Shown piece after piece: positions 7,000 to 17,184 of a DNA stretch of 35,371 nucleotides (positions are counted from its first letter, which is position 1; the number at the start of each line of letters is the position of its first letter). The position numbers and the translations under genes were made by a program. The DNA comes from Acidobacteriaceae bacterium (GTDB taxonomy: Bacteria; Acidobacteriota; Terriglobia; Terriglobales; Acidobacteriaceae), in assembly GCA_025355385.1 (NCBI GenBank), contig JANXZS010000210.1, positions 1 through 35,371 of the forward strand, given 5' to 3'. A model generated the notes under the pieces. That model made no database searches. It worked only from the letters and a program-made list of their open reading frames with translations, and had not been told where the DNA came from.

Positions 7000-7998
7000 C
7001 TAGTGGGCCTGGGCATCTGCCCGGGATTTCAGGAAGATGTCCACATTGCCATTATCCACAAGGGTGGCGCCCGTATCCACAAATGTTGGAAGCGGCGAAA
7101 ACGAATCGACTGAATACACCGTCCCCAGCGACTTCAGTGGGTAGTGGTGTAGATCGTCGAGCTGCTTCAACCCATAGAACGCCATAGTAAAGGGCTTCTG
7201 CGCAATCGTGGCGTCAATGACACCGGCCTTTACCAGGTTCAGCGTCTCCTCATCTACATCCATCGCCACCAGCAATTTGCCCTTCGCGTTAGCGCGCTTC
7301 ATTGCTTCGGCTACATCCTTGCCTGCCGAAGCCTCAAGGCACACAAGGGCGTCAATTTTGCCTGCCCCCGTACGACCTAGATACTCGGTAGCCTTGTCGA
7401 GTGCCGTACCCGAGTCACCCTTGATGTTGAAGATCTCCACCACGTTGATGCCCGGATGGGTGGCGAACACATCCTGATAACCCTTCAGGCGCTCATCGAG
7501 ATTAGGTTGGCCCGGCATGCTGAAAAAAATCACGTTGCCCTTGCCGTTGAGCTTCTGCACCAGCCGCGTCCCGCCGAGACGGCCCGCCTGCAGGTTGTTG
7601 GTCCCGATGAAGAGCAGCCGGTGGCTGTTCGGGGCATCGGAGTCCATCGTGATCACCGGAATGCCGGCCTGGATCGCCGCGTCAATTTCCGGCGCCATCA
7701 GTTTAGGATCCGCTACCGAGACCAGGATGCCTGCGGGCTTCCGCGCCACCACATCGCGGAATTCCTTCACTTCTGCTTGTGGGTCAAATGTGTCGGGCCC
7801 GCGCATCTCTGCCGTCACGCCAAACTGCGCAGCCGCCTGCTCCAGACCAAGCGCAGCCGACTGCCAATAAGGCAACTTGGTGTTTACCACGACCAGATAG
7901 TAACTCTCAGACTTGGCATGGCGCTCGCACCCGGCCAGCATGGTTGCCAGAGTGATAGCAAAAACCCCAACAAACAAACGCGACACAAAATTTGGCAT
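7000..7998 (-). CDS. Sugar-type ABC transporter substrate-binding lipoprotein (RbsB-like)
   Basis: This is a periplasmic binding protein of the type-1 (Peripla_BP_4) fold that usually captures ribose or another sugar, or autoinducer-2. The signal peptide covers residues 1-23 and ends in the lipobox L-A-G-C, so C24 should be lipidated. The mature part shows the typical pattern: a Y-L-V-V-V-N strand, the hinge segment P-V-I-T-M-D-S-D, and A-L-V-C-L-E further on. The 332-residue length fits the family. GAGGTG lies four bases before the ATG. No permease, ATPase or sugar-metabolism genes are adjacent, so the ligand is unknown and the partner transporter must be elsewhere. Confidence 0.88.
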   Translation of the reverse strand: MPNFVSRLFVGVFAITLATMLAGCERHAKSESYYLVVVNTKLPYWQSAALGLEQAAAQFGVTAEMRGPDTFDPQAEVKEFRDVVARKPAGILVSVADPKLMAPEIDAAIQAGIPVITMDSDAPNSHRLLFIGTNNLQAGRLGGTRLVQKLNGKGNVIFFSMPGQPNLDERLKGYQDVFATHPGINVVEIFNIKGDSGTALDKATEYLGRTGAGKIDALVCLEASAGKDVAEAMKRANAKGKLLVAMDVDEETLNLVKAGVIDATIAQKPFTMAFYGLKQLDDLHHYPLKSLGTVYSVDSFSPLPTFVDTGATLVDNGNVDIFLKSRADAQAH

Positions 7999-8200
7999 AG
8001 TTCACCTCAGTTGGAAAAAATCCTGCACGGAGCTTATTTAGATACAAGTCCAATGGACCGAGCTAGGAAAGACGGATTCTACGCCCCTGCCGGTCAAATT
8101 GACACCCTGAGATGAAAGACGCACGGAAAATCTAGATTGCGTCCCTCCTCGGTTGGCCTGGCACGGTCAGAAAGGCATGAAAAGAGGTATCCAATCGGCC

Positions 8201-8238
8201 AACAAAAGGGGCGCGCAGAATGTGCCTGCACGCCCCTT
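8201..8238 (-). terminator. Intrinsic terminator of the rimP-nusA-infB operon
   Basis: On the reverse strand AAGGGGCG (8238-8231) pairs with CGCCCCTT (8213-8206), extended by GCA/TGC inside, and is followed by TTTGTT. It begins 22 bp after the infB stop, so it is well placed to end the operon. Confidence 0.75.
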
Positions 8239-8260
8239 CCGTCTGGCTTTTGTTGTTTTT

Positions 8261-11200
8261 CTACGCTGTCAGAACCGCCGCGATGCGCTCGGTCACGAAG
8301 GCTTCAATCGTATCGGCAACCTTCAGATCATTAAAGTTGGAAATACCGATACCACACTCCATGCCATTCGTCACTTCCTTCGCATCGTCCTTAAAGCGGC
8401 GGAGCGAAGAGAGCTTGCCTTTGAAGACCTGTTCGCCGTCGCGCAGAATGCGAATCTCTGCATCGCGCTTGATGGCGCCATCGGTCACACGGCAACCGGC
8501 GATTGTGCCCACCTTCGGAATCTTGAAGATGTTGAGCACTTCCGCACGGCCCGAATAGTTTTCCTTGATGGTCGGCTCCAGCAGTCCAAGCATCGCCTTC
8601 TTCATCTCGTCCTGCAGTTCGTAGATGATCGAATGCAGGCGAATCTCCACGCCTTCCTGCTCTGCCAGTTGAGATGCTTCGCGTCCCGGCCGAACCCCGA
8701 AGCCGATCACGATGGCATTCGATGCCGAGGCCAGCAAAATATCGCTCTCGGTGATCGCACCCACTCCGGTATGAATCACCTTGATGCGAACTTTTTCCGT
8801 CGACATCTTCTGCAGCGAGTCGGCAAGCACTTCGACCGAACCCGTAACATCGCCCTTGAGGATGAGAGGCAGTTCCTTGACCCCCGCCTGCTTGATCTGT
8901 TCGGCAAGCCCTTCAAGCGATACCCTCGACGACTTCGCAAGCTGCGACTCGCGCTCCTTCATCTTGCGATACTGCGCGATGCCCTTGGCCTTGTCTCGAT
9001 CTGCTACTACCAGGAACGTGTCGCCAGCATCCGGCATACCCTCCAGCCCGAGGACTTCAACCGGCGTCGATGGCCCAGCCTCTTCCACGGGGCGCCCGCG
9101 ATCATCGAACATCGCACGCACCTTGCCGAAGGTGTTGCCCATAATGAAGCTGTCGCCTGACTTAAGCGTGCCATTTTGTACCAGCACCGAGGCGACAACA
9201 CCCCGACCGCGATCCAGTTTGGCTTCTATAACGGTTCCCACAGCCTTGCGATCTGGAGTGGCCTTGAGTGCCTTCAAATCGGCAACGAGGCAGATCATCT
9301 CCAACAGCAGATCGAGATTAATACGTTTCTTCGCGGATACATCCACGAACACCGTATCGCCGCCCCACGCTTCTGGCACCAGCCCGCGATCGCCCAACTG
9401 CTGCTTCACGCGATCCGGATTCGCCTCGGGTTTATCGATCTTGTTCACCGCCACGATAATCGGCACATTGGCCGCCTTCGCGTGATCGACGGCTTCAAGT
9501 GTCTGCGGCATCACCCCGTCGTCCGCCGCCACCACGATAACTACAAGATCGGTCACCTTGGCGCCGCGTGCACGCATCCTCGTAAAGGCTTCGTGACCCG
9601 GCGTATCCAGGAAGACGATCTCGCGCCCGTGAGCCGGAGATCCTTCCTTGTTGAAGCGCACCTTGTACGCGCCAATGTGCTGGGTAATACCGCCAGCCTC
9701 ACCAGCCGCCACATCGGTCTCGCGGATTGCGTCGAGCAACGAAGTCTTGCCGTGATCGACGTGGCCCATCACCGTGACTACGGGAGGACGAGGCACTTCG
9801 AGTTCGTCGGGATTCTCAGTCTCCAGAATCTCTTCGATGGCTTCGTTCGCCATCTCCTCTTCAAAGCTGATCACCAGCGCATCGGCGCCAAACTGGCGCG
9901 CAATGTCCTTGACAAGTTCGCCCTCGAGCGATTGGTTCACCGTGACAAAGACTCCGCGCATCAACAGCGAAGCGATCAGGTCCTTGCCGCGTACATCGAG
10001 CTTCTCCGCAAGTTCCTTTACGCTGACGCCTTCCGTCACCGTGATGGTGCGCGTGATCGGCACCGGCTCGCGCGAGTATCCGCCGCCCATGCGTGGCGGC
10101 GGAACAAAGCCCTTCATCGAGCCTTCTTTGCTCTTTTCGTAGCGTTTGTTGCCACCACCGGGACGCCGATTAGGCCCCGTAGGCCGCTGCGGCCGCGGCG
10201 CTTCTCCCGGAGGAGGCATCATCCCACCAGCTCCGACGCCCCCTCCCGGACGGGCACCAAAGCCAGGACGACCGCCCATTCCCGGGCGAGTACCCATTCC
10301 TGGACGTGCCCCGGGAGGACCACCCGTTGGCGAACTCCGCGTAGGATGCATGGGGCGGCGACCTGGGGCTCCCGCTGGACCGGCCTGGAAACCCGGACCG
10401 CCTGGCGGTCGCTGACCAAATCCCGGAGCCCCACCCGGCCGACCGCGATCAAAAATCGGACGACCGCGTTGAATGCCTGCAGGACCAGCCGCTTGGGGCG
10501 CATTGACCGTGGGCGGCGGCGGCGGCGGAGCCGTATATACCGGCCGTGGGCCCGTCTGCGGCATGATCACGCGACGTACGGGCGGTGGAGGCGCTACCGG
10601 TCTCGCCGCAGCTGCCACTACCGGAGTTGAGGTCTCGGTTTCGGCGGCAGCAGCAACCTCGACCCTTTCAGTACTCTGCGCTCCATCGCCAGTCTGGGTA
10701 ATCTCGGACGCCGAAGTGACTCTCGTCGCGGATTCTGACTTGGCAATCGGCGCGGCATTCGTTTCCGCCACTGGAGTTGCCACCGGCGCTGCGGCCATCG
10801 CAGTTGCTGGCGCAGTCGATGGTGCTATTGGAGTGGAGAGTGCCGTTGGCTTGACGGCAACCGGCGCCGTCGGAACCGACGAAGCAATTGCCGGCTTTCC
10901 TTCACCGGCCACTACCTTCCCGGCCGGGGGCGCAGCTACCACCGGACCCATCGGAGGCTTGGCGGCAATCGCCGGCACTGGGGCGATGATGCGCGGTTCC
11001 TGCCGGGGCTGGGGAACAATCTTTCGCGGAGCGGGCCTGGACGGCTCTGGCGAAGGTGCCACATGGACCGGGGCCACAGGCTTGGGCGGCGCAGGCGTAA
11101 CGGCGACGACGACAGCAGCGCTGGGCTTCGGTGCAGTGGCTACTACGCGACGATTCTCGCGCTCAGCAGCGACCTCCTCGTTCCGGCTCTGGATTGCCTT

Positions 11201-11455
11201 GAGCACATCGCCTGGTTTGGATACACGCGACCAGTCAATCTTTGGCTTCGGTTCGCTCTCCACCTTATGCGGGCTCGCGGACGCACTGCGGCCTGCGCGC
11301 TGAAAGTGGACACGCACGCGCTCCGCTTCATCTGCCTCAAGCGAACTGGAGTGAGTCTTCTTTTCCGTAACGCCAACATCCGTGAGAACGTCCAGAATTG
11401 ATCTACTCTTGACTTCCAGTTCCCTGGCTAAATCGTTGATCCGAACTTTACTCAT
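8261..11455 (-). CDS. infB: Translation initiation factor IF-2
   Basis: This GTPase delivers initiator fMet-tRNA to the 30S subunit and promotes subunit joining. An IF2_N helical domain occupies residues 1-50. A long low-complexity segment rich in Ala, Pro and Gly fills roughly 65-440, and a second IF2_N-like domain lies near 465-525. The G domain starts at about 558 with GHVDHGKT (P-loop), then DTPGHEAF and NKID. Beta-barrel domains and the fMet-tRNA-binding C-terminal domain follow. At 1064 residues it is longer than E. coli IF-2 (890), mostly through the linker. It is the last gene of the rimP-nusA-infB operon, with AAGGGGCGG just before the ATG. Confidence 0.98.
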   Translation of the reverse strand: MSKVRINDLARELEVKSRSILDVLTDVGVTEKKTHSSSLEADEAERVRVHFQRAGRSASASPHKVESEPKPKIDWSRVSKPGDVLKAIQSRNEEVAAERENRRVVATAPKPSAAVVVAVTPAPPKPVAPVHVAPSPEPSRPAPRKIVPQPRQEPRIIAPVPAIAAKPPMGPVVAAPPAGKVVAGEGKPAIASSVPTAPVAVKPTALSTPIAPSTAPATAMAAAPVATPVAETNAAPIAKSESATRVTSASEITQTGDGAQSTERVEVAAAAETETSTPVVAAAARPVAPPPPVRRVIMPQTGPRPVYTAPPPPPPTVNAPQAAGPAGIQRGRPIFDRGRPGGAPGFGQRPPGGPGFQAGPAGAPGRRPMHPTRSSPTGGPPGARPGMGTRPGMGGRPGFGARPGGGVGAGGMMPPPGEAPRPQRPTGPNRRPGGGNKRYEKSKEGSMKGFVPPPRMGGGYSREPVPITRTITVTEGVSVKELAEKLDVRGKDLIASLLMRGVFVTVNQSLEGELVKDIARQFGADALVISFEEEMANEAIEEILETENPDELEVPRPPVVTVMGHVDHGKTSLLDAIRETDVAAGEAGGITQHIGAYKVRFNKEGSPAHGREIVFLDTPGHEAFTRMRARGAKVTDLVVIVVAADDGVMPQTLEAVDHAKAANVPIIVAVNKIDKPEANPDRVKQQLGDRGLVPEAWGGDTVFVDVSAKKRINLDLLLEMICLVADLKALKATPDRKAVGTVIEAKLDRGRGVVASVLVQNGTLKSGDSFIMGNTFGKVRAMFDDRGRPVEEAGPSTPVEVLGLEGMPDAGDTFLVVADRDKAKGIAQYRKMKERESQLAKSSRVSLEGLAEQIKQAGVKELPLILKGDVTGSVEVLADSLQKMSTEKVRIKVIHTGVGAITESDILLASASNAIVIGFGVRPGREASQLAEQEGVEIRLHSIIYELQDEMKKAMLGLLEPTIKENYSGRAEVLNIFKIPKVGTIAGCRVTDGAIKRDAEIRILRDGEQVFKGKLSSLRRFKDDAKEVTNGMECGIGISNFNDLKVADTIEAFVTERIAAVLTA

Positions 11456-11585
11456 CCGCCCCTTTTTGGCACCGTTCCCATGGCTCTAGATGGTCATAAC
11501 ACCCTCTCGCCGGTGGGGCTCAGTGCAACTTCTATTATCCTCTGAAATCGCGCCATATGCGCTGCTCAAGATCGCGGACGCCATT

Positions 11586-13268
11586 TCAGGCGCCACCCTC
11601 TTCATCCCTGTTTGCCTTAGGCTCCAGGGCATGCTTCTCTATCGGCAGATCCCGCGACACCGTAACCTTCCGCGCCGGCAGTTCACCCGTCGCGGCATCT
11701 TCTTCCTTCAATTCCCCTGGTACTTCGGCCGCCTCGGCAAGATCCTCTGGATCGGCAGCCACTTCATTGCTGATGATTTCGCCCCCGGGATCAACCGGAA
11801 CCACGCCTTCATCCCCGGCCACTTCGCCGGACTCGGTCATCTCTTCCACCATCGCCCCGGCCACATCGTCTTCAATCAGGCCCGATCCATCCGCTGACGG
11901 CGTGACTTCATCGCTCTGGCTCAGTCCGGCTACTGTCTCGCCTTCGATCGCTTCTGCCGCCACTTCGGCAGGTGCAGGCCGCTCTTCGCCTTCCTCGTAC
12001 TCGCCGAAGTAGTGGCGCACCGCTACGCTGATCTTTTCAAGCGTTTTCTCACCAATTCCTGGAACCTCTTCGAGCTCTTCCGGAGTCATATCGGCCAGCG
12101 CTTCGACCGTCGTAATACCGTGCGCCACCAGCTTCTGGATGATTGCCTCGCCCAGTTCGCTAACCTGCTCAATCGGCGTAGAAGGCCCGCCAGACATGGC
12201 CTGCATCTGCTGCTCGACCTCCTGCCGCTTCTCCTCTTCGCTCTTGATGTCAATCTTCCAGCCCAGCAGTTTCGCCGCCAGCCTTACGTTCTGGCCTTTC
12301 TTGCCGATAGCCAGCGATAACTGGGTATCATCGACGATCACTTCAATCTGCTTGTCGCTGAGATCGGCAATGCTCACCCGGCTCACCTTGGCGGGCTGCA
12401 GAGCCTTCTCCGCGAAAGTCGTGATCTCTTCGCTGTACTCGATAATGTCGATCTTTTCCCCGCGCAATTCACGGATGATGGATTGCACGCGCATGCCTTT
12501 CATGCCGACACATGCGCCCACCGGATCCACATCCTTGTCCCGCGACATCACCGCAATCTTGGTGCGCTCGCCAGCCTCACGCGCAATGGCGCGGATGACT
12601 ACGGTTCCGTCGTAAATCTCCGGCACTTCGCTGTGGAAGAGGTTTTGCACCAGTTCGGGCGCGGCGCGGGACACAATCACCTGCGGTCCCTTGGCGGCGC
12701 GGTCCACCCGCAACAAGACAACCCGCACGCGTTCGCCGACCGCGAATTGCTCCAGCCGGGACTGCTCCCGGCGCGGCATTCTCGCCTCGGTCTTGCCCAG
12801 ATCGAAGATCACATCCTGCGGCTCGACGCGCTTCACCGTTGCCGTCAATACCTCGTTCAGACGGTGATTGTATTCGAGGAAAACCGTGTCGCGCTCAGCC
12901 TCTCTCACCTTCTGGAAGATGACCTGCTTGGCCATCTGCGCGGCGATGCGGCCCAGAACATCGGTCGGCTTGTAGTAACGGATCTCGCCGCCGATCTCCA
13001 CCTCGGGGGCCAGGCCTCGCGCCTCTTCCAGTGCAATCTGATTCACCGGGTCTTCAATCTGTTCCGGAGCTTCCACCACCGTCTTGTAAACGTAGGCCCG
13101 GATCTCGCCCGACTCCTTGTCCAGCTCGGCGCGCATGTTCTCCTGCGTCTTGTAGTACTTGCGGGTAGCCAGCGCGATTGCGTCTTCCACGGCTGTCACT
13201 ACGATCTGGGGATCGATCCCCTTCTCGTGACTCAATGCTTCGATACTCTGATACAGCAAACTTGCCAT
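11586..13268 (-). CDS. nusA: Transcription termination/antitermination factor NusA
   Basis: NusA binds RNA polymerase and nascent RNA and modulates pausing, termination and antitermination. The 560-residue protein has the N-terminal RNAP-binding domain (about 1-125), an S1 domain (about 135-200) and KH domains including the VGACVGMKGMR signature, with the IGKKGQNVRLA motif further on. A helix-hairpin-helix region near 375-425 contains the GIGEKT turn. After about 435 comes a very acidic tail of roughly 120 residues, ending in a short basic stretch. Unlike many bacteria, no ylxR or L7Ae-like gene lies between nusA and infB; the gap is 130 bp. Confidence 0.97.
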   Translation of the reverse strand: MASLLYQSIEALSHEKGIDPQIVVTAVEDAIALATRKYYKTQENMRAELDKESGEIRAYVYKTVVEAPEQIEDPVNQIALEEARGLAPEVEIGGEIRYYKPTDVLGRIAAQMAKQVIFQKVREAERDTVFLEYNHRLNEVLTATVKRVEPQDVIFDLGKTEARMPRREQSRLEQFAVGERVRVVLLRVDRAAKGPQVIVSRAAPELVQNLFHSEVPEIYDGTVVIRAIAREAGERTKIAVMSRDKDVDPVGACVGMKGMRVQSIIRELRGEKIDIIEYSEEITTFAEKALQPAKVSRVSIADLSDKQIEVIVDDTQLSLAIGKKGQNVRLAAKLLGWKIDIKSEEEKRQEVEQQMQAMSGGPSTPIEQVSELGEAIIQKLVAHGITTVEALADMTPEELEEVPGIGEKTLEKISVAVRHYFGEYEEGEERPAPAEVAAEAIEGETVAGLSQSDEVTPSADGSGLIEDDVAGAMVEEMTESGEVAGDEGVVPVDPGGEIISNEVAADPEDLAEAAEVPGELKEEDAATGELPARKVTVSRDLPIEKHALEPKANRDEEGGA

Positions 13269-13415
13269 AGTCTTCTCTCTGTCGCCCCGTACTCATGCCC
13301 GGCTTCGAAATCCGCAACGGTTGCCGATGCCGAAGGCTTGAACATACCGGCAATCAGCTGCGTCGTTGCGTCTCGCCTTATGTGACGTGCCGTATTCGCT
13401 GCCCCAGTGGATGCC

Positions 13416-14003
13416 CTAAATCTCGGGAACCAGATTGGCCTTTTCTATATTGGCCAGAAGGATTTCGACCGATTCAACTCCCTCCGCCTTTTTTCGCTTT
13501 CCCTTCTGCTTCAAAGCAGAAAGATCCAGTCGTATCGAATTCGCGGCAATCTCTGTCAGCCTGCCCTGCCAATGCCGGTTGCCTGCCACCGGCTCAAACG
13601 TCTGCAGTTTTAGTATGCTGCCGCGGAAGCGCTTGTAGTCCGCGCGTCCGTAGAGCTTGCGGTCCAGGCCCGGCGACGATATTTCGAGCGTGTAATCGCT
13701 GGCCGGAACCAGCTCTTCGACATCGAGAACGGTGCCAAAATCCTGGCTGAAACTCTGGCAGTCTTCGTGTGTCACCCAGGCAAGCTGATCGATGTTCAAT
13801 TCGCCTGCCGCAAGTTTTTCCGGGAGATCCGCTTCCGCAACCGCCGCCGCCTGCCTGGCGCGTCCTTCCGCATTCTTCTCGATGAAAACGCGCATTACCC
13901 TCTGCTTGCTACCGCCGAGATATTCGATTTCCACTACCTCAAGCCCGTGCGATACCGCCACGCGGTCGGCCAGGGCACGAATTGTCTCGAGATTCAGCGC
14001 CAT
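13416..14003 (-). CDS. rimP: Ribosome maturation factor RimP
   Basis: RimP assists 30S subunit maturation. The product shows the N-terminal alpha/beta domain with LEVVEIEYLG and RVFIEK, and the SSPGLDR motif around residue 107 followed by the C-terminal SH3-like domain. The start chosen is ATG 14003 (195 residues, MALNLETIR); a TTG at 14027 would add eight residues without a better ribosome site. It is the first gene of the rimP-nusA-infB operon, the usual bacterial arrangement, 147 bp upstream of nusA. Confidence 0.93.
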   Translation of the reverse strand: MALNLETIRALADRVAVSHGLEVVEIEYLGGSKQRVMRVFIEKNAEGRARQAAAVAEADLPEKLAAGELNIDQLAWVTHEDCQSFSQDFGTVLDVEELVPASDYTLEISSPGLDRKLYGRADYKRFRGSILKLQTFEPVAGNRHWQGRLTEIAANSIRLDLSALKQKGKRKKAEGVESVEILLANIEKANLVPEI

Positions 14004-14039
14004 AGATTGCACGCAGACACCCGCCAAAACGCTGGCTGA

Positions 14040-14057
14040 TTGCGGTTTTTACCGCAA
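14040..14057. other. Small perfect hairpin in the rimP leader
   Basis: TTGCGGT (14040-14046) and ACCGCAA (14051-14057) pair around a TTTT loop (AAAA on the reverse strand). It directly follows the T-tract of the terminator-like hairpin at 14065-14080 on the reverse strand and lies 36 bp before the rimP start. Confidence 0.55.
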
Positions 14058-14080
14058 AAGAAAAGTGGGCTCTCGCCCAC
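14056..14080 (-). terminator. Terminator-like hairpin in front of rimP (terminator or attenuator)
   Basis: On the reverse strand GTGGGC-GAGA-GCCCAC is followed directly by TTTTCTTTT, a textbook intrinsic terminator. It could end the DUF4097-like gene 235 bp upstream. However, a candidate promoter at 14134-14162 lies upstream of it, so it may act as an attenuator in the rimP-nusA-infB leader. Confidence 0.75.
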
Positions 14081-14133
14081 TCATTTCTCCCGGCCACTGG
14101 TACACCGCCAGGGACAAACTTGTCTGCTTCTGT

Positions 14134-14162
14134 AGGATACGACGTTTCTTCAGGGAATTCAA
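14134..14162 (-). promoter_or_regulatory. Candidate promoter for rimP-nusA-infB
   Basis: On the reverse strand TTGAAT (-35, 14162-14157) is separated by exactly 17 bp from TATCCT (-10, 14139-14134). Each hexamer matches the sigma-70 consensus at four of six positions. The predicted start near 14127 would give a leader of about 120 nt that includes the terminator-like hairpin. The rest of the 14081-14314 stretch shows no gene I can support. Confidence 0.4.
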
Positions 14163-14314
14163 TCCACATTCCGCGGGACCATGGGACGGAGCCGCAAGTC
14201 GCAGGCACGGGTTTGTCTACTGCGGCACTGAGCGCTTTCCCTGGCAGGATTGCGTGCGCGTCGCGGCAGCAATGCTCCCTCCCAGGGGAAGCTCGCGGTG
14301 CGTCTATGGCTCGT

Positions 14315-14998
14315 CTACATGCCGCCGTCTTCTCCGGTCAGTACCAGATCCCCGGCACCGACATGCAGCAGCAATTGATACCGCCCTTTTCCCTCCAGAA
14401 TCAACGTGCCCCCCCACAATCCACTCTGCTTGCTATGAAATACACCATCGGTCAGTTCGCCCAGACGCACATCAGCCCTCACATGCCCATACGCTACAGG
14501 ATCGGCTCCCCGCAGCGTGAGCATACCCGATTCGACGCGGAGGTCCTTATCGCCCTTGACCCCAGCAACTGTGAGGCTTCCGCCCTGCATTTTCACCACG
14601 AGAGTGGTGACTGGTGGCACATAAATCGTAACCAGGCCAGCGGAGCGACCAGTGGGAAGCCGCAGATCAATCGCTGCATGGCCGCCCTCGACATCCATAC
14701 GTTTCACCCAACGCTGCTGCGCCAGCACTGGATCGAGTTGGTGGCCGGTAACCCCAACCTCGAGCCGGATTTGCCCTGGCTGCAGGTTGCGCACGATGCG
14801 CACCTCCCCGGCATTGACCACTAAATCCAACGCTGCGCCCTCGGGGAACGCTTTTTCTACAACGAACATGCGTGGCTCGTCCGTGCGCGGGTGCGGGCCC
14901 GCAGAGTGCTGCCCTTGCAGCGCCCCACAAGAACACGACACCAGGACCAGACCGGCAAGCCTCATCCACGAGTGTCCGGCGAGCGAACTTCTCTGCAA
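14315..14998 (-). CDS. DUF4097-like exported protein, possible lipoprotein
   Basis: The mature part is made of short repeating beta-strand units such as [30 protein letters not shown] and [13 protein letters not shown]. This is the pattern of DUF4097/DUF2807-type beta-solenoid domains of surface or adhesin-like proteins. The N-terminus has a basic patch, a hydrophobic stretch and an L-V-S-C lipobox-like site, so it is exported and may be lipidated. TTG 14998 is chosen because GGAGG at 15004-15008 lies five bases upstream; TTG 15028 and ATG 14965 are alternatives. It is divergent from guaB, with a 5' gap of about 150 bp. The function is unknown. Confidence 0.75.
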   Translation of the reverse strand: MQRSSLAGHSWMRLAGLVLVSCSCGALQGQHSAGPHPRTDEPRMFVVEKAFPEGAALDLVVNAGEVRIVRNLQPGQIRLEVGVTGHQLDPVLAQQRWVKRMDVEGGHAAIDLRLPTGRSAGLVTIYVPPVTTLVVKMQGGSLTVAGVKGDKDLRVESGMLTLRGADPVAYGHVRADVRLGELTDGVFHSKQSGLWGGTLILEGKGRYQLLLHVGAGDLVLTGEDGGM

Positions 14999-15048
14999 GG
15001 CTTCCTCCGTTTCTTTGCTGCGATGCAACGGTTTCGGTGCGCCTGAGT

Positions 15049-15077
15049 TTGCCGTTGCGGGTAGGCCCCTCTACAAT
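15049..15077 (+). promoter_or_regulatory. Candidate guaB promoter
   Basis: TTGCCG (15049-15054) and TACAAT (15072-15077) are separated by 17 bp, a good sigma-70-type match. The predicted start near 15084 gives a 5' leader of about 63 nt. The leader contains a CCCAGC/GCTGGG stem and a GGGT/ACCC pair just before the ATG, but no clear close Shine-Dalgarno sequence. Confidence 0.6.
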
Positions 15078-15146
15078 GGCAAGAGGCCATCCCAGCTTCA
15101 GCCTATTCTTTCGCCCTGCTGGGCCGGGGTGTCTTTAAAAACCCAC

Positions 15147-16676
15147 ATGATCGAATTTCCCATACCGGAAGCACTGACCTTCGACGATGTCCTGCTCGTC
15201 CCCGCCTACAGCGATGTTGTGCCCGCCCAGGTTGATACGCAGACACAGCTCACGCGCCAGATCTCCCTCAACACTCCCCTGCTTAGCGCGGCAATGGACA
15301 CGGTCACAGAATCCCGTCTCGCCATCGCCATGGCGCAGCAGGGAGGACTGGGCATGGTTCACCGCAATCTGACCATAGAACAGCAGGCGGGAGAAATCGA
15401 CAAGGTAAAACGCTCCGAGAGCGGAATGATCGTCGATCCCGTAACCATCACCCCCGAGCAACCCATCTCGGATGCACTCGAAGTCATGCGCCGATTCAAG
15501 ATCTCCGGCGTTCCCGTAACCAAAAACAAGAAACTGGTTGGCATTCTGACCAACCGCGATTTGCGTTTTGAAACCCGCACCGACATTCCCATCGCCGAAG
15601 TGATGACCAAGGAGAATCTCATCACGGTTCCCATGGGCACCACTCTGGAAGATGCTGAGTTGATCCTTCACAAGCATCGCGTGGAAAAATTGCTCGTGGT
15701 CAACGATCAATACGAGCTCAAGGGATTGATCACAGTCAAAGACATTCAGAAGAAGCTGAAATATCCCAATGCCGCAAAAGATGAACAGGGACGCCTGCGC
15801 GTTGGCGGAGCCCTGGGCGCAACCGGCGACTACCTGGAGCGTGCCGCGGAACTCATTCGATATCGCGTCGATGTACTCGCCATCGACTCCGCCCACGGCC
15901 ACTCTTCTCGAGTCCTCGAAGCGGTGCGCGCCGTTAAGAAGCGCTTTCCCCATGTTGCCCTGATCGCAGGCAATGTGGCCACCTACGAAGGGGCTTGCGC
16001 GCTGATCGACGCGGGTGCGGATGCTATCAAGGTGGGCATCGGGCCCGGGTCCATTTGCACCACGCGCATGGTTACCGGTGCCGGCATGCCTCAGATCACC
16101 GCCATCAGCGAATGCTACAGAGCCTGCAAACCACTCGGCGTCCCGGTCATCGCCGACGGCGGAATTAAATACTCTGGCGACATCACCAAGGCCATCGCCG
16201 CCGGAGCCAGCGTCGTCATGATTGGCTCGCTCTTTGCCGGAGTGGATGAGAGTCCGGGTGAAACCATCCTCTACCAGGGCCGCTCGTTCAAGGCCTATCG
16301 CGGCATGGGATCCCTTACCGCCATGGCACAGGGTTCCGGCGAACGTTACTTCCAGGGTAAGGAAGACTTCGAAGACGCCGCCTCCCAGCGCCTGAGTGAA
16401 GGCGTCGTGAATCGCGAACGAAACACGCAGAACCGCCTGGCAAAGTTTGTCCCCGAAGGAATTGAGGGTAGAGTACCGTATCGCGGACCACTCGAAGCCA
16501 TGGTCTATCAGTTGGTGGGAGGCCTTCGTTCCGGGATGGGCTACCTGGGTTGTAGCTCCATCAAGGATCTGCATGAAAATGCCCGCTTCGTTCGTATCTC
16601 TAGCGCGGGTCTGCGCGAGAGCCACGTCCACGACGTGATCATCACCCGGGAAGCTCCCAATTATCATGTCGAATAG
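15147..16676 (+). CDS. guaB: Inosine-5'-monophosphate dehydrogenase
   Basis: GuaB oxidises IMP to XMP with NAD+, the committed step of guanine nucleotide synthesis. The 509-residue product starts at ATG 15147 with [18 protein letters not shown], the family N-terminus. A CBS pair interrupts the TIM barrel at about residues 95-215, with signatures VGILTNRDL and KGLITVKDI. The catalytic loop GPGSICTTR contains the active cysteine. GMGS and the flap (RVPYRGP) follow. The frame is open further upstream to 14652, but that part overlaps the divergent gene and the promoter and is not expected to be translated. Confidence 0.98.
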   Translation: MIEFPIPEALTFDDVLLVPAYSDVVPAQVDTQTQLTRQISLNTPLLSAAMDTVTESRLAIAMAQQGGLGMVHRNLTIEQQAGEIDKVKRSESGMIVDPVTITPEQPISDALEVMRRFKISGVPVTKNKKLVGILTNRDLRFETRTDIPIAEVMTKENLITVPMGTTLEDAELILHKHRVEKLLVVNDQYELKGLITVKDIQKKLKYPNAAKDEQGRLRVGGALGATGDYLERAAELIRYRVDVLAIDSAHGHSSRVLEAVRAVKKRFPHVALIAGNVATYEGACALIDAGADAIKVGIGPGSICTTRMVTGAGMPQITAISECYRACKPLGVPVIADGGIKYSGDITKAIAAGASVVMIGSLFAGVDESPGETILYQGRSFKAYRGMGSLTAMAQGSGERYFQGKEDFEDAASQRLSEGVVNRERNTQNRLAKFVPEGIEGRVPYRGPLEAMVYQLVGGLRSGMGYLGCSSIKDLHENARFVRISSAGLRESHVHDVIITREAPNYHVE

Positions 16677-17184
16677 GGAGTCGCCCTTCTTGCGGCTGAT
16701 ATCCGCGTGGATACCGGCGATCTGCGCAATCGCCATTATCGTTTGGGAATCAACCGAACGGTTTTCTTCCGCGAATACCAGTGCCCCGCTGCGCCACTTG
16801 TGGGAGCTTTGGGCCGGCCCGGTGAGCGACCAGGTATGGCTGCTGATTCATCACCACATCCGCAAGGCGGGTCACGTCTTAGGGTATGGCCTGTTGAGCG
16901 GCTTCATCTTCCGCGCATGGTTCCTGACGATCAATCTTGCCTCAGCCCTCAGGGTTTTAGCCTGGCAAGTCAGCACTGTCATGGCCCTGGCCTGTACCTT
17001 GATCATCGCCACCGCTGATGAAGTTCACCAAAGGTTTCTGATTTCCCGTTCAAGCTCACCAAGGGACGTAGCCATCGATATGGCAGGAGCCCTGACGGCA
17101 CAACTACTGATTGCAACGTTTATCCTCCTCTATTCCCAACCGCGCCAGCAGGCTCTACGCCCCCAGACCAGCCCCGAATCCTGA
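16666..17184 (+). CDS. VanZ family membrane protein
   Basis: The 172-residue protein has an N-terminal hydrophobic segment and further spans around residues 70-90, 95-115 and 135-160. It carries the VanZ-like signature H-x-x-R-K-x-x-H-x-x-x-Y, then DEVHQ followed by [11 protein letters not shown]. VanZ of enterococci gives low-level teicoplanin resistance, but most homologues have no known role. The ATG overlaps the end of guaB by 11 bp, so the two are probably cotranscribed and translation may be coupled. The start is supported by a GGGAAG about 11 bases upstream. Confidence 0.85.
   Translation: MSNRESPFLRLISAWIPAICAIAIIVWESTERFSSANTSAPLRHLWELWAGPVSDQVWLLIHHHIRKAGHVLGYGLLSGFIFRAWFLTINLASALRVLAWQVSTVMALACTLIIATADEVHQRFLISRSSSPRDVAIDMAGALTAQLLIATFILLYSQPRQQALRPQTSPES

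Noticed and set aside
9176-10630. Long forward-strand open frames (up to 484 codons) opposite infB, including 10473-11303
   Set aside because: They mirror the GC-rich coding and the low-complexity linker of IF-2; the products are alanine/glycine- or arginine-rich without motifs.
14652-15146. N-terminal extension of the guaB reading frame
   Set aside because: The frame is open, but it overlaps the divergent exported-protein gene and the promoter, and IMP dehydrogenases start at the ATG at 15147.
15135-16736. 533-codon open frame on the reverse strand opposite guaB
   Set aside because: It is a codon-pattern shadow: guaB on the forward strand has all family motifs over the same bases, and the antisense product resembles nothing.
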